Shown here: positions 48,911 to 60,763 of the stretch, in pieces
Layout: each line of letters starts with the position of its first letter
Position numbering within the stretch: the first letter of the stretch is position 1
Origin: Elymus sibiricus
Lineage: Eukaryota > Streptophyta > Magnoliopsida > Poales > Poaceae
Length of the DNA: 64,000 nucleotides
NCBI GenBank assembly: GCA_039707655.1
Contig: CM077667.1
Coordinates: 414,389,409-414,453,408, forward strand
Direction of reading: 5' to 3'
The notes under the pieces: generated by a model
What the model was told of the DNA's origin: nothing
Seen by the model: only the letters and a program-made list of their open reading frames with translations
Databases searched by the model: none
Position numbers and translations under genes: made by a program

Positions 48911-51900
48911 GTAGCCCCCTGAACCGGTCTTCAAGTTGGGGACGCTCCTCGGTTCTTCTGAACCGTTCTTCGTCTTCGGTCGTCGGTCTTGAAAACTGGT
49001 TCAACAAATCTTCCCATCTCCAATCTTTTGTATCGCCGAGGTGTATCCAAAGAGTTCATAGGTCGGGTATCCGAGGAGCCCCTCTAAGTTTTCGGCCTTT
49101 ATCAATGCCTTGTTATTTTTACACCACACCTCGGGTTCGAAGTGTTTCCCGTGCGGCGGTGTCCTCTAGCGTCCGAGCTCCGACGCCAGACTGCATCCGA
49201 GGTATGTTTTGCAGCCGAGCAACAACGCCGGACTGCTTCCGAGCTCCAACGCCGGACTGTATCCGAAGAGTCTTTTTACAGCCGAGCTCCAACGCCGGAC
49301 TGCATCCGAGCTCTTGTGCCGGATTGAATCCGAGCGCCGGACTACATCCGAGGTGTCATAGATTACCTCGGTCTTGAAAAAGTTGAAGGGGTTCAACTGA
49401 GCTTAATGCCGGAAATGCCCTCTATGGAGCCAGCCACTTGCATCCGAGCTTTATGTCGGACTCCTTCCGAGGTGGTGCACCACCTCGGCCATGGGCTGAT
49501 TTTTGTAAATTTAATTCCGATTTGTGCAATGTATTCTTTGCCGAGATATATAGCCAGTAGCCCTCAAGGTGTGTGTCTGTTGAATGTCCGGCATGCACCT
49601 GAAGGAAAACATAAAACCGCTGATCCCAGTAGCCCCTGAGACTCAGGTCAATTCACAAAATCGGCATGAGGATCAACTCCTAGCTCTGCAGCATACTTAG
49701 GAATAGAAGCGCGGTGTAATATATTAGAGGAAATAGTGATCGGCAAGCGGGCCCTTGAGAGAGGGTCTTGAGAAGTTGCCATAATATATTAGCTTGATGC
49801 CGGATAGGTCCAGATGGTACCAATTGTTGTCCGAAGACACGTTTGCCCATAGCTCGATCAAGCCGAACACTGAGCATTTTGAATTTTCTGCATTGAATAG
49901 GCAATGCAGTAGCCCCCGAGCCACTGGTCGGGTGGCAACACCAGATGAGGGGATCGATGTGCCCCTTTAATATTTGTAAATGATAAGCGCGAAGCCCAGT
50001 AGCCCCCGAGACTTAATGTGGGCACGGGTGGCCGAATTAAGGATCGATATCCAGAGTAAATTGACTTTAATCACAATTTATGTGTAATGATTCTATGTAT
50101 CCAAGTACTTTACATCATTAATGCTCGGATCCGCATTGTACAAAACTTTGTCGACCGACCATCGGCTTCAACCTCCTCGGCCAGTGGCCGGGGAGTGTTT
50201 GTCCTACTTTATTAAGCCTTTATGAGGGCAAAGATTTATGGCAAACAAGGCAATCCGGCCATACGGTTTTATAAACAAAGGTACACGGAGAGATATGTTA
50301 TATTACTATTTAACATAAGAAACATCTTCCAAAGAAAATAGTCCCGCTATCGGTTCCTTTCTTTGGGTTGTCATGCTGACCATGATCATGAAACCTCATC
50401 TCCGATCAATGTGGGAGGAAAATATTGAGGATTTAGTTGGGGGAAAGTTCCCGAACTCTGTGGTCCATAATGAACCGAAATTTTCACTTCCATCGTTGCC
50501 GACCAATTATATCCTTTAAGATGGCTAGCTTTCGGCTTCACCCAGTCTGATGTACTAACCCGGATGACCCGGTAGTAACAATCACAGAGGTGCTCCCTTT
50601 ACCGCCTAGCCGAACAATCGGGAACATAGGGGTAAGCACAGGAGCCAGGCAACCCAGCTTGGCCAAAATCTTAAGTCAAATTGATGCATATTTATGGCTT
50701 TATTACGATAATTATGGAAGGTAAATTCTCCATTGAGACTGTTTATAACCTGAAAGTGGCCCATCGTCGGCTTCCACCCCTTTGTAGATGCTACACAAGG
50801 TGTTTCCGTACTAACAATACAACCCTTAGCCGACGTCTCGGTGCCCGGAGGTGGTTGTGTTAGCGGAAACGAGGCAATCAGATATGCAGGCTTTATAACT
50901 TTCACTTAGTCATAGGAGTTTAAAGTTCGGGGCCAGTTACTAGCCCCCGAATAGTGTTCGGCATCAGCCGAGGTCAAACCAGTAACACTTCGGCCAATCT
51001 TATGAAAGGCCCATCGTTTAACACGGGGTGACCTCTATCGATCTGTAGTTTGACACAGTCATCGGATCGCTGACCAGTTTACGCTCATTGTGACAGTCAG
51101 TTTTCGGCTTTCTCCACTGAGGCGCTTAACCATTCGAGCTGGAAGCACAATCGCAGTGGTTCTCCCTTTGCACACCTAGCCGAACAAAGCGGAACATAGG
51201 AGGCAAGCACAGGAGCCGGGCAACCCAACTATTGACCGAAGACACAATTGGAAACCGATGCATATAAAGCAATATCCGAGAACGTTTTGCTGAGGACTCC
51301 ATGAATTACCTTGGCTTTTGATGGGGTCAGCTCTAGTTGCAGCCCCCTGTTGATATTGCCAAAAAGGTGTCTGGCGTTGCACTGCGAGACTTATGGTTTT
51401 GACAACACCGAGATGCAGCTCAGCCGGAAAGATGCCGAACTGCGGGTCGGAAAAGATTTCCCGAGCAAAACCATCACGCAGAACACCTCGATCAAGAGGA
51501 TGTACCGCCTCCTAAAAGAAAAACAGACAAGTAGATTAAAGGTGCCATAAACTCGGGAAACTAAAAAATACTTTAGTAAAAACATTACATTCGAACTAAA
51601 TCAAGTTCTTTGGTGCCAATCCGAAAATTGGTCTTAAAGTTTTTTGTGCTTCTGTCGTGCTTTAACATGAGACATCCGATCTCTAAATTGCAAGTAGGTC
51701 AGCCGACGGTTTCAACCTCCTTATCCCAAAGGCGGAGTGCTTCTCCGAGGCCAGTTTAGCGAACTAAACTCGAGCAGCTTTAGAGAGAAGTCAGGCTATC
51801 CGTCTATTGACCATACACTCGAGTCGAAAAAGAAGTGGTAGAAAAAGACTTTGCAACGACCAAGAAGAAAACACATTTATTATAAAATGGCTCATATAAA

Positions 51901-53879
51901 TTTAAGAGCCCCTAGTTAACATGGGCAAAGAAAAGAAGTGTTTTAAACGAACCATGTTTTTAACAAACAGATTTTAACATAAAGATAATGCTTGGTCGAA
52001 CCGAACAGAAATTAAAAATTCAAAAAAGTTGAGCGCGAAAGCGACTTAGCTAGTTGAGTTGCTCGGTGTTGATGACGCGGTCTGAGCTTGATGCGGGACG
52101 AGGTTCCAGCCCCCAGGCCGGTCCCGAGGTGGCCGAGCGAGGAGCTCGGCACTCCGAAGTGGCGACACGGCATGGATGCTATGGCGAGGTGAAGCCCGCA
52201 GTAATTTGGTCATCGGAGGCGGGACGATGACATCGGCACACCGAAGTGACCTCGTGACGCAGTCAAAATTTATTACCTGCACACATAAAACAGTGCGAGC
52301 AAGAAACAATAATAATTCAGAAAGAAAAAAAATTGCATAATTAATAAGGTAAGTTTGGCCTGGGCGCCAAGGTCGGTTCGACGAAGTGGCAGTGCGGAGA
52401 TGTCGATGCAGGTCGGCATGCGCGGGACGACAACATCGGCCTGGTATGAGCCGAACTCATTGTGCGGAGGTGTCGGTCGGCGCGGTGGCTGTCGGCCTGA
52501 TCCGGATGTAGCAATTGTTGTGAAAGAGCTGCCCCAAAGTACTCATACAACTTTATATGGAAGGTACCATGTAAGCTGCTCGTTGCATCAATCCAATCTC
52601 GATGGACGTGCAGTAACTAGTAGTGCTAATTGCATCAGGGAAGCACATGAAAGTGAGACCATTAGTGAAAAGTGTAGACGGTCTCCAAACTTAATTAAAT
52701 AATAGAGGAAAGAAAGATCAAATCTCCCTGTGATTGCGCTGAGATCGGTCTGGCTTGATCAGCGCAGGCGGGACGAAGACGTCGGATCGCCGAGGTGGCG
52801 GCGTGACATAGTCGTGACGTAGTCAAGGTTGATTATCTGGCGCGAGGTCGATGTCGACACAGGTCGGCTGGCCGAGGTGACGGCGAAAGGGTGGCCAGAC
52901 CGACATCACGTACGAGCATTGGTAGAATATCTCTGCGAAAATAATGCAATACAAGCCAGCAGAAAATATTCTGTGTATAATAATGCTGAACGAATAATTT
53001 GGAAAAATAAAACCTGTTCGCCGGCGGCGACGACCATAGCGGACCGAAGCAAACGGACGAACTGATCCATACTGAGCATGCTGCGGAACTAGTCCTTAAT
53101 ATGCTTAGTAGCACTTTTGTTTTGCGTACTTGTCAGCAAAGGTAGTGAGGAAAAGCGGTCGACATGTAGGTACTGAATTAAAAAAGGGGAAGAAACAAAT
53201 CTCCCTATGGTGTGCTGCCATCGGGTCGAGCTCTGATCGGTGCACTGCTCCGCACTATCTCTTCGGCAGGATCGCATGTGGGCCAGATTGAGTCTGGATC
53301 TGATGTATCGCCAAGCACCGGACGTGAACATAGGCCGTATTGCGATCTGATGTCTTGTGAGGCAATCAGCAGGTGATGTAGTAATCAACATCAGATCCGA
53401 ATCAAACAAGGCGGAGGAGGTCTAGCATCTCACGCAAGTGTTAGCAAATACTAGTATGATACTACTTTTAGTGCAAGGGTCAAATCAATCTAGTACGTGA
53501 AAAAGTGCACGGAAGACAGACGACAAGACAAATGCGTAGGCTGCCTCCAGGCTTTGATTAAATAAACAAAAAGGAGAGGAAGGATTAAGTCTCCCTGCGA
53601 GTTGCCGTATGGCCGAATTCTTGTCGGCCCTGGTGTGCTGGTGCGCGCGTGATCTCCTGGGCTGGAATGCCGCCGGTCGGATCGCCACATATTTTTTATT
53701 GCGCTAACCTATATCGAGGCCGCAAACTCCAGGCTCTTGTTTGCACGTTGGCACTTCTCGGATCCGAAGTGCTGCCCGGTGGCGGACACGGTTGTCGCTG
53801 CTGAAATTTTCTAATTCCGATCTGCCTGATCGTTGATCTAGATTCCCGTCGATCCACGGCGATCACCTAGCAGGCTCTC
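48911..53879 (-). other. Interior of element G, non-coding
   Basis: About 5 kb in which only short frames (under 110 residues) occur, none resembling retroelement proteins. GGGGCTACT (minus strand) polypurine-like motifs recur at 49557, 49628, 49908 and 49998. Repeats of the form 'pseudo-direct TGCATCCGAGC / CGCCGGACTG' occupy 49180-49360. Regions near 52050-52300, 52740-52900 and 53210-53380 repeat CGAGGTGGCG-like words. Confidence 0.75.
49180..49360 (+). repeat. Short-period degenerate repeat in G
   Basis: Units of about 20-40 bp repeat the words CCGAGCTCCAACGCCGGACT and GACTGCATCCGAG. The array is imperfect, with no coding signature. Confidence 0.75.
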
Positions 53880-53892
53880 AATGAAAGCACCA
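53880..53892 (-). other. Primer-binding site of element G
   Basis: Minus-strand TGGTGCTTTCATT one base from the LTR. TGGT fits the CCA end of a tRNA; the tRNA was not identified. Confidence 0.65.
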
Positions 53893-53893
53893 A

Positions 53894-54312
53894 TGTCGGT
53901 GTCAAATCCGGCATATCTCGTAGTAGGGGTCCTAAGCTAGGCGTCTTGGAGCAATGGTAACACGGACACAGGATTTTACCCAGGTTCGGGCTCTCTCGAA
54001 GAGATAATACCCTACGTCCTGCTTTTGATTGTATTCATATGGGGTGTTGTACAGAGTACATGTATCTACCACGAGATTGTTCTAATGAATATATGATGAT
54101 CTATCGACCAGCCTAGCCTCGGTTTATATATGCACCGAGTACTAGGGTTTAAGAGAGTCCTTGTCTTGGGCATCAAGTCTTGTGGAATCCTCCTTGTATA
54201 CGGCATGGGCTATCCGAACTGGCCCAATAGTGCACCACCATGGGGGTCCTCAGCCCGATCCACCTGGTCGGGAGACGACGTGGTGAGTACCCCCTAGTCC
54301 AGGACACCGTCA
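53894..54312 (-). repeat. 5' LTR of element G
   Basis: 419 bp and TSD-flanked on its outer side (GTCAT 54313-54317). Confidence 0.94.
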
Positions 54313-54462
54313 GTCATCACTATCAATGGCAACACAGAGCGCTCCCTCCGGACTGAGGAACACACAGCGGCCTTAGCAGCCGAATTCCAGTCCGACGCCG
54401 AGGCCTCCATCAGCCATCAAGGCGTGGCAGGCGAACAAGCGAGCCCGAGCTCAACGTGACCT

Positions 54463-55460
54463 CCCGGAACCATCCCCTGATCAACACAAATAGGGATGCG
54501 CCCCCCACAGCACGGCCCAGCTACACGTAAGGTATGTACCTTGAAGGCATAACTTTGCTCTCAAAATACCATGGGCAACTGTGGGCACCCACTATCAAAA
54601 ACCAAGTGGTCGGCTCAACCCAACTACTGTCAAAACAACGTCTTCGGACAAACAACAGGCACCATTAAGGACCTAGCAAGCGTCAAGCTCACACGCGTTA
54701 CGGCGATTTCCCGAGAACCTCTCTCACAGGTCCGTTCGTCGATAGCAGTCACCTTTAAAGGAGAATAACCCCCTCAAGAGCAAAGGAACGGAGGCGTATC
54801 AAGGAAAATCGAGGATATCAAGCCACCCATCGAAGACCTTGAGTAAACCTTTCCTTTGTAAAGTTTGTTTTTAAAAGCAAAATACCTGTAAACAGTTGCT
54901 TCCGCAGTTTGAATTGTAAAAATTCACCCGATATAGAGATTATCCTTGACGGCCTTCTTACAGTACTTTATGTAACATAAACCATTTTCTACTCCCCGGC
55001 CCCGAAAAGCAAAATTGTTCGGTACATATTAGATGCGATCGGCTAATAGACCGGGGGATTGGCTATAAAACTCGCCCCAAGCATCATCCCGGCATTATTT
55101 TCTACGTGTCCGACGTCTCGGATATTGTGTTATATGAATCGGTTCCGAATTATGTCTTGGGTCAAAGGTTGGGTTGCCCGGCTCCTGTGTTTACCCTCTT
55201 ACGTTCCGCTCGTTCGGCTAAAAGAGTAAAGGGAGAACCACTGCGATTGTATTTCCAGCTTGCCTGGTCAAGTACCTCAGTGGAGAAAGCCGAAAACCGA
55301 CTGTCATAATAATCGAGAACCGGTCCGCGATCCGAGCATAAGTGTCAAACTAAAAAATCGATGGAGGTTATTCCGCGTCATACGAGGGGTTTGTGCCTTC
55401 AGAAACCATGTGATAATGGTCTTAACCTCGGTATATCCGAATATCACAAAATACTAGGGG
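54463..55460 (+). other. Non-coding 3' region of element F
   Basis: No supportable gene. It contains a segment shared in reverse with G (GGTTGCCCGGCTCCTGTGT near 55170) and ends at CTAGT, the target of element I. Confidence 0.7.
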
Positions 55461-55465
55461 CTAGT

Positions 55466-57041
55466 TGATACGTCTCCAACGTATCTATAATTTTTGCTTG
55501 TTCCATGCTGTTATATTATCACTCTTGGATGTTTTACAATCATTTTATTACAACTTTATATCATTTTTTGGGAGTAACCTATTGACATAGTGCCAAAGTG
55601 CCAGTTGCTGTTTTCGCTTGTTTTTTTACTTTGCAGAAAATCAGTACCAAACGAAGACAAAATGCTGCGGGGATTTTTGTGGATTTTTTACGGACCAGAA
55701 GAAAGAAGATGTGCCAAAGAACACCAGAAGAGGGGGCCCAGGCTGGCCAGCACCCAACAGGGCGCGCCAGAGGCCCCCTGGCACGGCCTGGTGGCGGCTG
55801 GGCGCCTCGGGCACCCCCTCAACCGACTATCGTGCCTATAAATTCCCAGGAAATCCAAAAACCCTAGAAGAGTCGACGAAACACAATTCCAGCCGCCTCA
55901 AGTTCCAGAACCGCGAGATCCAATCTAAACACCATCACGGAGGGGTTCATCTTCCTCATAGGTGCCTCTCCGATGATGCGTGAGTAGTCCACCATAGACC
56001 TACGGGTCCGTAGGCAGTAGCTAGATGGCTTCTTCTCTCTCTCTTTATGATTCTCAATACAAAGGTCTCTTAGAGATCTATTTGATGTAAACTTTTGCGG
56101 TGTGTTTGTTGGGATCCGATGAATTTTGAGTTCATGATTAGTTTCTATCCATGAATATTATTTGAGTCTTCTTTGATCTATTATATGCATGATTACTTAT
56201 AGCCTCGTATTTCTTCTTCGAATCTTTGGTTTAGTTAGGCCAACTAGATCGATTTTTCTTGCCATGGGAAGAGGTGCTTTGTGATGGGTTCGATCTTGCG
56301 GTGTTCTTTCCCAGTTACAGAAGGGGCAGCAAGACACGCATGTATCGTTACTATTAAGGATAACAAGATGGGGTCTATTCCTACATGAATAGATCTTGTC
56401 TACATCATGTCATCGTTCTTATTGCATTACTCCGTTTTTCCATGAACTTAATACACTAGATGCATGCTGGATAGCGGTCGATGTGTGGAGTAATAGAGGT
56501 AGATGCAGGCAGGAGTCGGTCTATCTATCTTGGATGTGATGCCTATATAATGATCATCGCCTTGGATATCGTCATGACTATTCGATTTTCTATCAATTGC
56601 CCAACAGTAATTTGTTCACTCACCGTGCGCTATACTCATGAGAGAAGCCACTAGTGAACCCTACGGCCCCCGGGTCTACTTTTCCATCATATTGCTTTCC
56701 GGTCTACGTTTTTTGCAATCTTTGTTTTCACATCTACAAAACCAAAAACCCAAAAATATATTGCTGCATATTTACTCTTTTTATTTGTGTTCTTGAGATA
56801 TCTATCTCTCCTATCTATCACTACCTAATCTATCTCATTACCGTAGAGAGATTGACAACCTCTCTTTCGCGTCGGGTTGCAAGTATTTGTTGTTTGTGTG
56901 CAGGTGCTGCTTATTGGGTGTTGGTGATCCTCCTACTGGTTCGATAACCTTGGTTTCATAACTGAGGGAAATACTTACCGTCGCTGTGCTGCATCATCCC
57001 TTCCTCTTTGGGGAAATACCGACGCAGTCCAAACCACGTCA
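55466..57041 (+). repeat. Complete LTR of element I at the left end
   Basis: 1576 bp, TGATACGTCTCCAACG to AACCACGTCA, with CTAGT on both sides, so it is locally indistinguishable from a solo LTR. Confidence 0.93.
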
Positions 57042-57334
57042 CTAGTCACCAGCCCCCACAGTCAAGCTCCTAAGGCTAAGTGAAAGCAACCGCATAGTCC
57101 GATTGCCTCATTCCCCTCACACCCTACCGCCTCCGGGCGACGATACATCGGCTAAGGGTTATAGTGCGGAAATCGGAACACCCCTTGTAGCATCTACATG
57201 GGGGTTGAAGCGGACGACCAACAACTTTCAGTTAAAACGGCCACACAGGAGTCAAAATAATACAAGGCTTAAAAAGAATGATACGTCATGCAACCACGCT
57301 ATAAAGCAATACCGACGCAGTCCAAGCCACGTCA
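57042..57334 (+). repeat. Duplicated flank plus LTR tail inserted between LTR and interior of I
   Basis: 57042-57308 repeats 62339 to about 62606 (downstream flank of I) with about a dozen visible substitutions. 57309-57334 is the LTR terminus ACCGACGCAGTCCAAGCCAC followed by GTCA. Confidence 0.9.
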
Positions 57335-57344
57335 AAGGAATTTT

Positions 57345-57362
57345 TGGCGCCATTGCGGGGGA
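57345..57362 (+). other. Primer-binding site of element I
   Basis: TGGCGCCATTGCGGGGGA ten bases after the LTR end. Similar TGGCGCCGTTGCC sites are frequent in grass Gypsy elements. Confidence 0.7.
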
Positions 57363-57587
57363 TGAAGCGGTCTCTTCTACGTGCCTATCGTAGGCGCCGA
57401 GGGGACTCCATCATCATCTACCAGGTTCCTAATCACAAATCTCATCTCCTTGCAATTACATTATTTGCCATTTGCCTCTCGTTTTCCTCTCCCCTACTTC
57501 ACCAATTTGCCGTTTTATTCGCCCTCTCTTTCATTTGCCTTCTTCTCGTCAGATCTCTTGTTTGCTTGTCACCATGAGAGATTTCGT

Positions 57588-58268
57588 ATGGCAGAAACGG
57601 ATGATGGTAGGACTCTAAAAATTGGATGTTCTGCTAATCTTGATTCTAAAACTTTTGTGTTGGGGCAAGAGAACGTTATAGGAAAGGAAACTATCCAAGA
57701 GTTTTTCAATTGCGTTGGGAATTTGTCTCTCGATGATACTCCTATACTGAAAAGAACTAAATCTTATGCGGAAGTTATCTCGGCGTTAGTTTTGAAACTT
57801 GAAAATAGATTTATTCATACCCATCCTACCTTGCAAAGATTGTTTTATGAGCTACCCGTCATTAAGAATCCCAAGGCTAAGAAGTTGGCTACCCTTGTTC
57901 CCATGCATGAATTTGATCATATAGTACGGGAAGCTAGGGAGATCTTTGACTTTTATGGTATGAGCCGTGAAAAACCGGTAATAGGAGAAATCCTTTACAA
58001 TAGCGATTACATGATGAGATATTTGCTTGGAAATAATCAAATCTTTGATGAGAATCTTAAAAAGGGAGTTCCCGTTTTAGACATGATCCAACAAGTTTTC
58101 AACGATGTGAACCAACAATATTCTTGGATCGTGGCCGGTAATCAAAGGGGTTACGTGGAGGGACACCTTGATAGTGCTAAGGTTGCTATGGATGATGTGT
58201 TCCAAGTTTTATTTGCTAAACCTCTTGACAAAAACACTTCATCCAAAACCAAAGATGACAATACTTGA
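57588..58268 (+). CDS. Gag-like protein of element I
   Basis: 226 residues from ATG 57588 (MAETDDGRTLKIG); the open frame extends upstream to 57381, but that extension is low-complexity hydrophobic leader translation and less likely native. No zinc knuckle, protease or pol motif. Composition is ordinary and soluble (NPKAKKLATLVPMHEFDHIV). It is the only long frame in the interior, at the gag position after the primer-binding site. A capsid-like role is inferred from position. It ends at TGA 58266-58268 and is followed only by non-coding DNA. Confidence 0.6.
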   Translation: MAETDDGRTLKIGCSANLDSKTFVLGQENVIGKETIQEFFNCVGNLSLDDTPILKRTKSYAEVISALVLKLENRFIHTHPTLQRLFYELPVIKNPKAKKLATLVPMHEFDHIVREAREIFDFYGMSREKPVIGEILYNSDYMMRYLLGNNQIFDENLKKGVPVLDMIQQVFNDVNQQYSWIVAGNQRGYVEGHLDSAKVAMDDVFQVLFAKPLDKNTSSKTKDDNT

Positions 58269-60746
58269 ATCTATCCATTATGCCTAGCTAGGGGCGTAAA
58301 ACGATAACGCTTGTTGGGAGGCAACCCAATGAATAAATAAATTTTTGCTTTTTCCTTTCTGTTTTTGTGTGTTGACAAAATTATGCCTCTGTTATGATTG
58401 TGTTTTTATGGTTTATTTAGTGTTTGTGCCAAGTAGAACCGTTAGGATGATTCATAGGATGAGTAGAAGTGATGCTGAATCTGAAACAGAAACTTTGCGT
58501 CCAGTATATGAATTTTCATTTTTTTTCTGGAACGTGATCTTGAGCTGAAATCTTAACACAGTGTTGCTATACAAATTCCTTACGTTGTCCAAAATTTTCA
58601 AAAGTTTTAGAGTTACAGAAGTATGGGTAGAGTACAGATTACTACAGACTGTTCTGTTTGAGACAGATTCTGTTTTTGTTGCATTGTGTGCTTGTTTTGA
58701 TGAATCTATGGTTTGTATTGGAGGGTATAAGCCATGGTAAAGTTAGAATACAGTAGGTATAATGCAATTATAAAATTTGAATGGGTTTACAACAGTACCT
58801 AAAGTAGTGATTTCCTTTCTTATAATAACGGATCTCACAAAGATTTTGTTGAGTTTTGTGTGATTGAAGTTTTCAAGTTTTGGGTGAGATCACGATGGAT
58901 GAAGGAATAAGGAGTAGCAAAAGCCTAAGCTTGGGGATGCTACCGCACCCCCTAGATATATCCAAAGAGTAACAAGCAACTAAGCTTGGGGATGCCCCCG
59001 AGTGGCATCCCCTCTTTCTTCTAACGACCATCGGTATCTTACTTGGAGCTATATTTTTATTCGTCACATATCATGTGTTTTGCTTGGAGCATCTTCTATC
59101 TTTGCTTGCTTTGTTTGTTAGTTTTTCCTTTGTATCCTTTCTGTACACACCTATTTGAGAAAGCCAAAATCATGCTATGATTTGTTAGAATTACTCTATG
59201 TGCTTCACTTAAACTTTTTGAGCTATAGAATTGCTCTAGTGCTTTACTTATATCTTTTTGAGCACGGTGTGCTTGGAAACTTTTGTAGAAATACTCTCAT
59301 GCTTCACTTTGATTAATTTGAGAGTTAGTAATTTTTTGAAGAAATCCTCTCATGCTTCAATTATACCTTTTTGAGAGATGAAATATTTATGCTCATATGC
59401 TTCGCTTAAATTTCTTTGAGCTTGCCAAAAAGCAATGGCAATATATGAAACTAGTCCCAAAGTGATAGATATCCAAGGAGGATATAATAAAAACTTTCAT
59501 GAAGATCATTGGACAAATTAAACTTGATTCCTTGTAATAGTTTTGAAACATGATGATAGTAATATGTGAGTCATGTTAATGAGTAATTATGTTTAGTAGG
59601 AATATTGGTGTTAAGGTTTGTGATTCCCTATGCATGCACGAAAGTCAATAGTTATGCAATGAAGTTACATCCTACTTGTGGTGCATTATTCGGTGTTAGT
59701 TATGTTCAATGCTCACTTATGTGATTTTTCGTTTCTTGGTTTGGTTGCTTCCCAATCTATTTGCTAGCCTTCATTTGTACTAAGTAGAAATACTACTTGT
59801 GCATCCAAAATCCTTAAACCAAGTTTTGCCTTATGAGTCCACCATACCTACCTATATGCAGTATTTCCATGCCGTTCCAAGCAAATTTGTATGTGTCATC
59901 TCTAAATTTTCAAAATAAATATTTCTCTTTTGTGTGCCCGTACCGCTCATGAAAGGGTGGGGAGTGTCCAATATTTTTCCATGCTAGATGTGTTATTCTC
60001 AAGATGAGTGTTTATTCACTTGTCATTGCACGAGAGTGCGGCGGTAATAGGGATGCCCATTCCCGAAATGAAAAAGAAAAATATTTACTTTATGTTGTCA
60101 AATAATAAATTCCTTGGAAAGTGTTGGTATGGAAGGCAACCGTGGATACGGCCCGCCATGGAAAGTGAAAGTTTGGTGGAAAAAGGAACAAAATTTATTT
60201 TATGTTTGGGAACCGCCTATGATATATCTAGCATGGAAAGTATTGTGAGCTACTTTGTCGTTTTCGTTGACAGGAAAAGCATGCCACCCAAAATATTTTT
60301 CTCTCTCAATTTAAAACTTTGAGCTCTGGCACCTCCACAAATCCCTACTTCCCTCTGTGAAGGGCCTATTTATTTACTTTATGCAATTTTTATTTTTTAC
60401 TTTGAGTCTCCATCTTCTCTTATAAGCACCAACTTGGGGGCACTATGATCGTACTTGAGCATTGGGCATAGCTAATATTCGAGTCTGTTTCATGAATGGA
60501 TCAATGATTGAGCATGACGGGCTAGGGATAACTTTCTTTAGTGTTGATATTTTGAAAGACATGGTTGCTTGTTGACATGCTTGAGTATTGAAGTCATTAT
60601 GTTAAAACTAGACTATTACTTTGAATCATTTACAAGTCCAAATGTCCATGCTATACAAAGAAGAAAAGAATATGATGAACATGTTAGGCAGCATTCCACA
60701 TCAAAAATTCTATTTTTATCATTTACCTACTCGAGGACGAGTAGGA
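58269..60746 (+). other. Non-coding 3' region of element I
   Basis: It carries one copy of the module that is duplicated in A (about 58480-59070), including two AAGCTTGGGGATGC motifs (58928, 58983), a perfect 9-bp hairpin (58988-59012), and TGCTTCACTT-type repeats (about 59200-59420). The 60008-60322 frame is not credible. Confidence 0.72.
58988..59012 (+). other. Perfect inverted repeat GGGGATGCC / GGCATCCCC
   Basis: 9-bp stem (58988-58996, 59004-59012) with a 7-base loop, built on the polypurine motif. Confidence 0.9.
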
Positions 60747-60763
60747 ATTAAGCTTGGGGATGC
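60747..60763 (+). other. Polypurine tract of element I
   Basis: ATTAAGCTTGGGGATGC abuts the 3' LTR. Confidence 0.8.

Larger units (their letters stand above)
48490..54312 (-). mobile_element. Element G: LTR retrotransposon with no recognisable coding region
   Basis: 5823 bp with exact TSD GTCAT (48485-48489, 54313-54317). Direct LTRs: 48490-48910 (421 bp) and 53894-54312 (419 bp). Orientation is minus: on that strand the LTR runs TGACGGTGTCC to CACCGACA, the primer-binding site is at 53880-53892 and the polypurine tract at 48911-48925. The interior carries no gag or pol. Modules at about 50590-50670 and 51170-51240 match, in reverse, the 3' region of host F (about 55150-55230), so G and F are the same or sister families, and G is a deletion-type non-autonomous member. 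Confidence 0.94.
47318..54462 (+). pseudogene. Gypsy gag-protease of element F, split by element G
   Basis: Coding pieces 47318-48489 and 54313-54462. The first has Tat-like Gag sequence (IASFRHNIQDEWLARQLGQ), a Cys/His stretch (CEIHGTQDKPATHTNRNC) and an aspartic protease (LMDRGSSLNLIY, where the residue after the active-site Asp is Arg and Gly is usual). TGA at 48236-48238 interrupts it, but the same frame continues to the G insertion at 48489. After G the frame resumes (TINGNTERSLR) and ends near 54460. No RT, RNase H or integrase follows, so pol was deleted or never present. The Gag N terminus is missing at the T2 junction near 47320. Confidence 0.82.

Noticed and set aside
55598..55983. 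Frames repeated at 60896-61279 and 56654/61951
   Set aside because: Both are LTR sequence of element I; duplication reflects the LTR pair and not gene conservation.
60008..60322. 104-residue frame in I's 3' region
   Set aside because: No similarity to retroelement proteins, AT-rich, and in a region whose homologue in A is not open.
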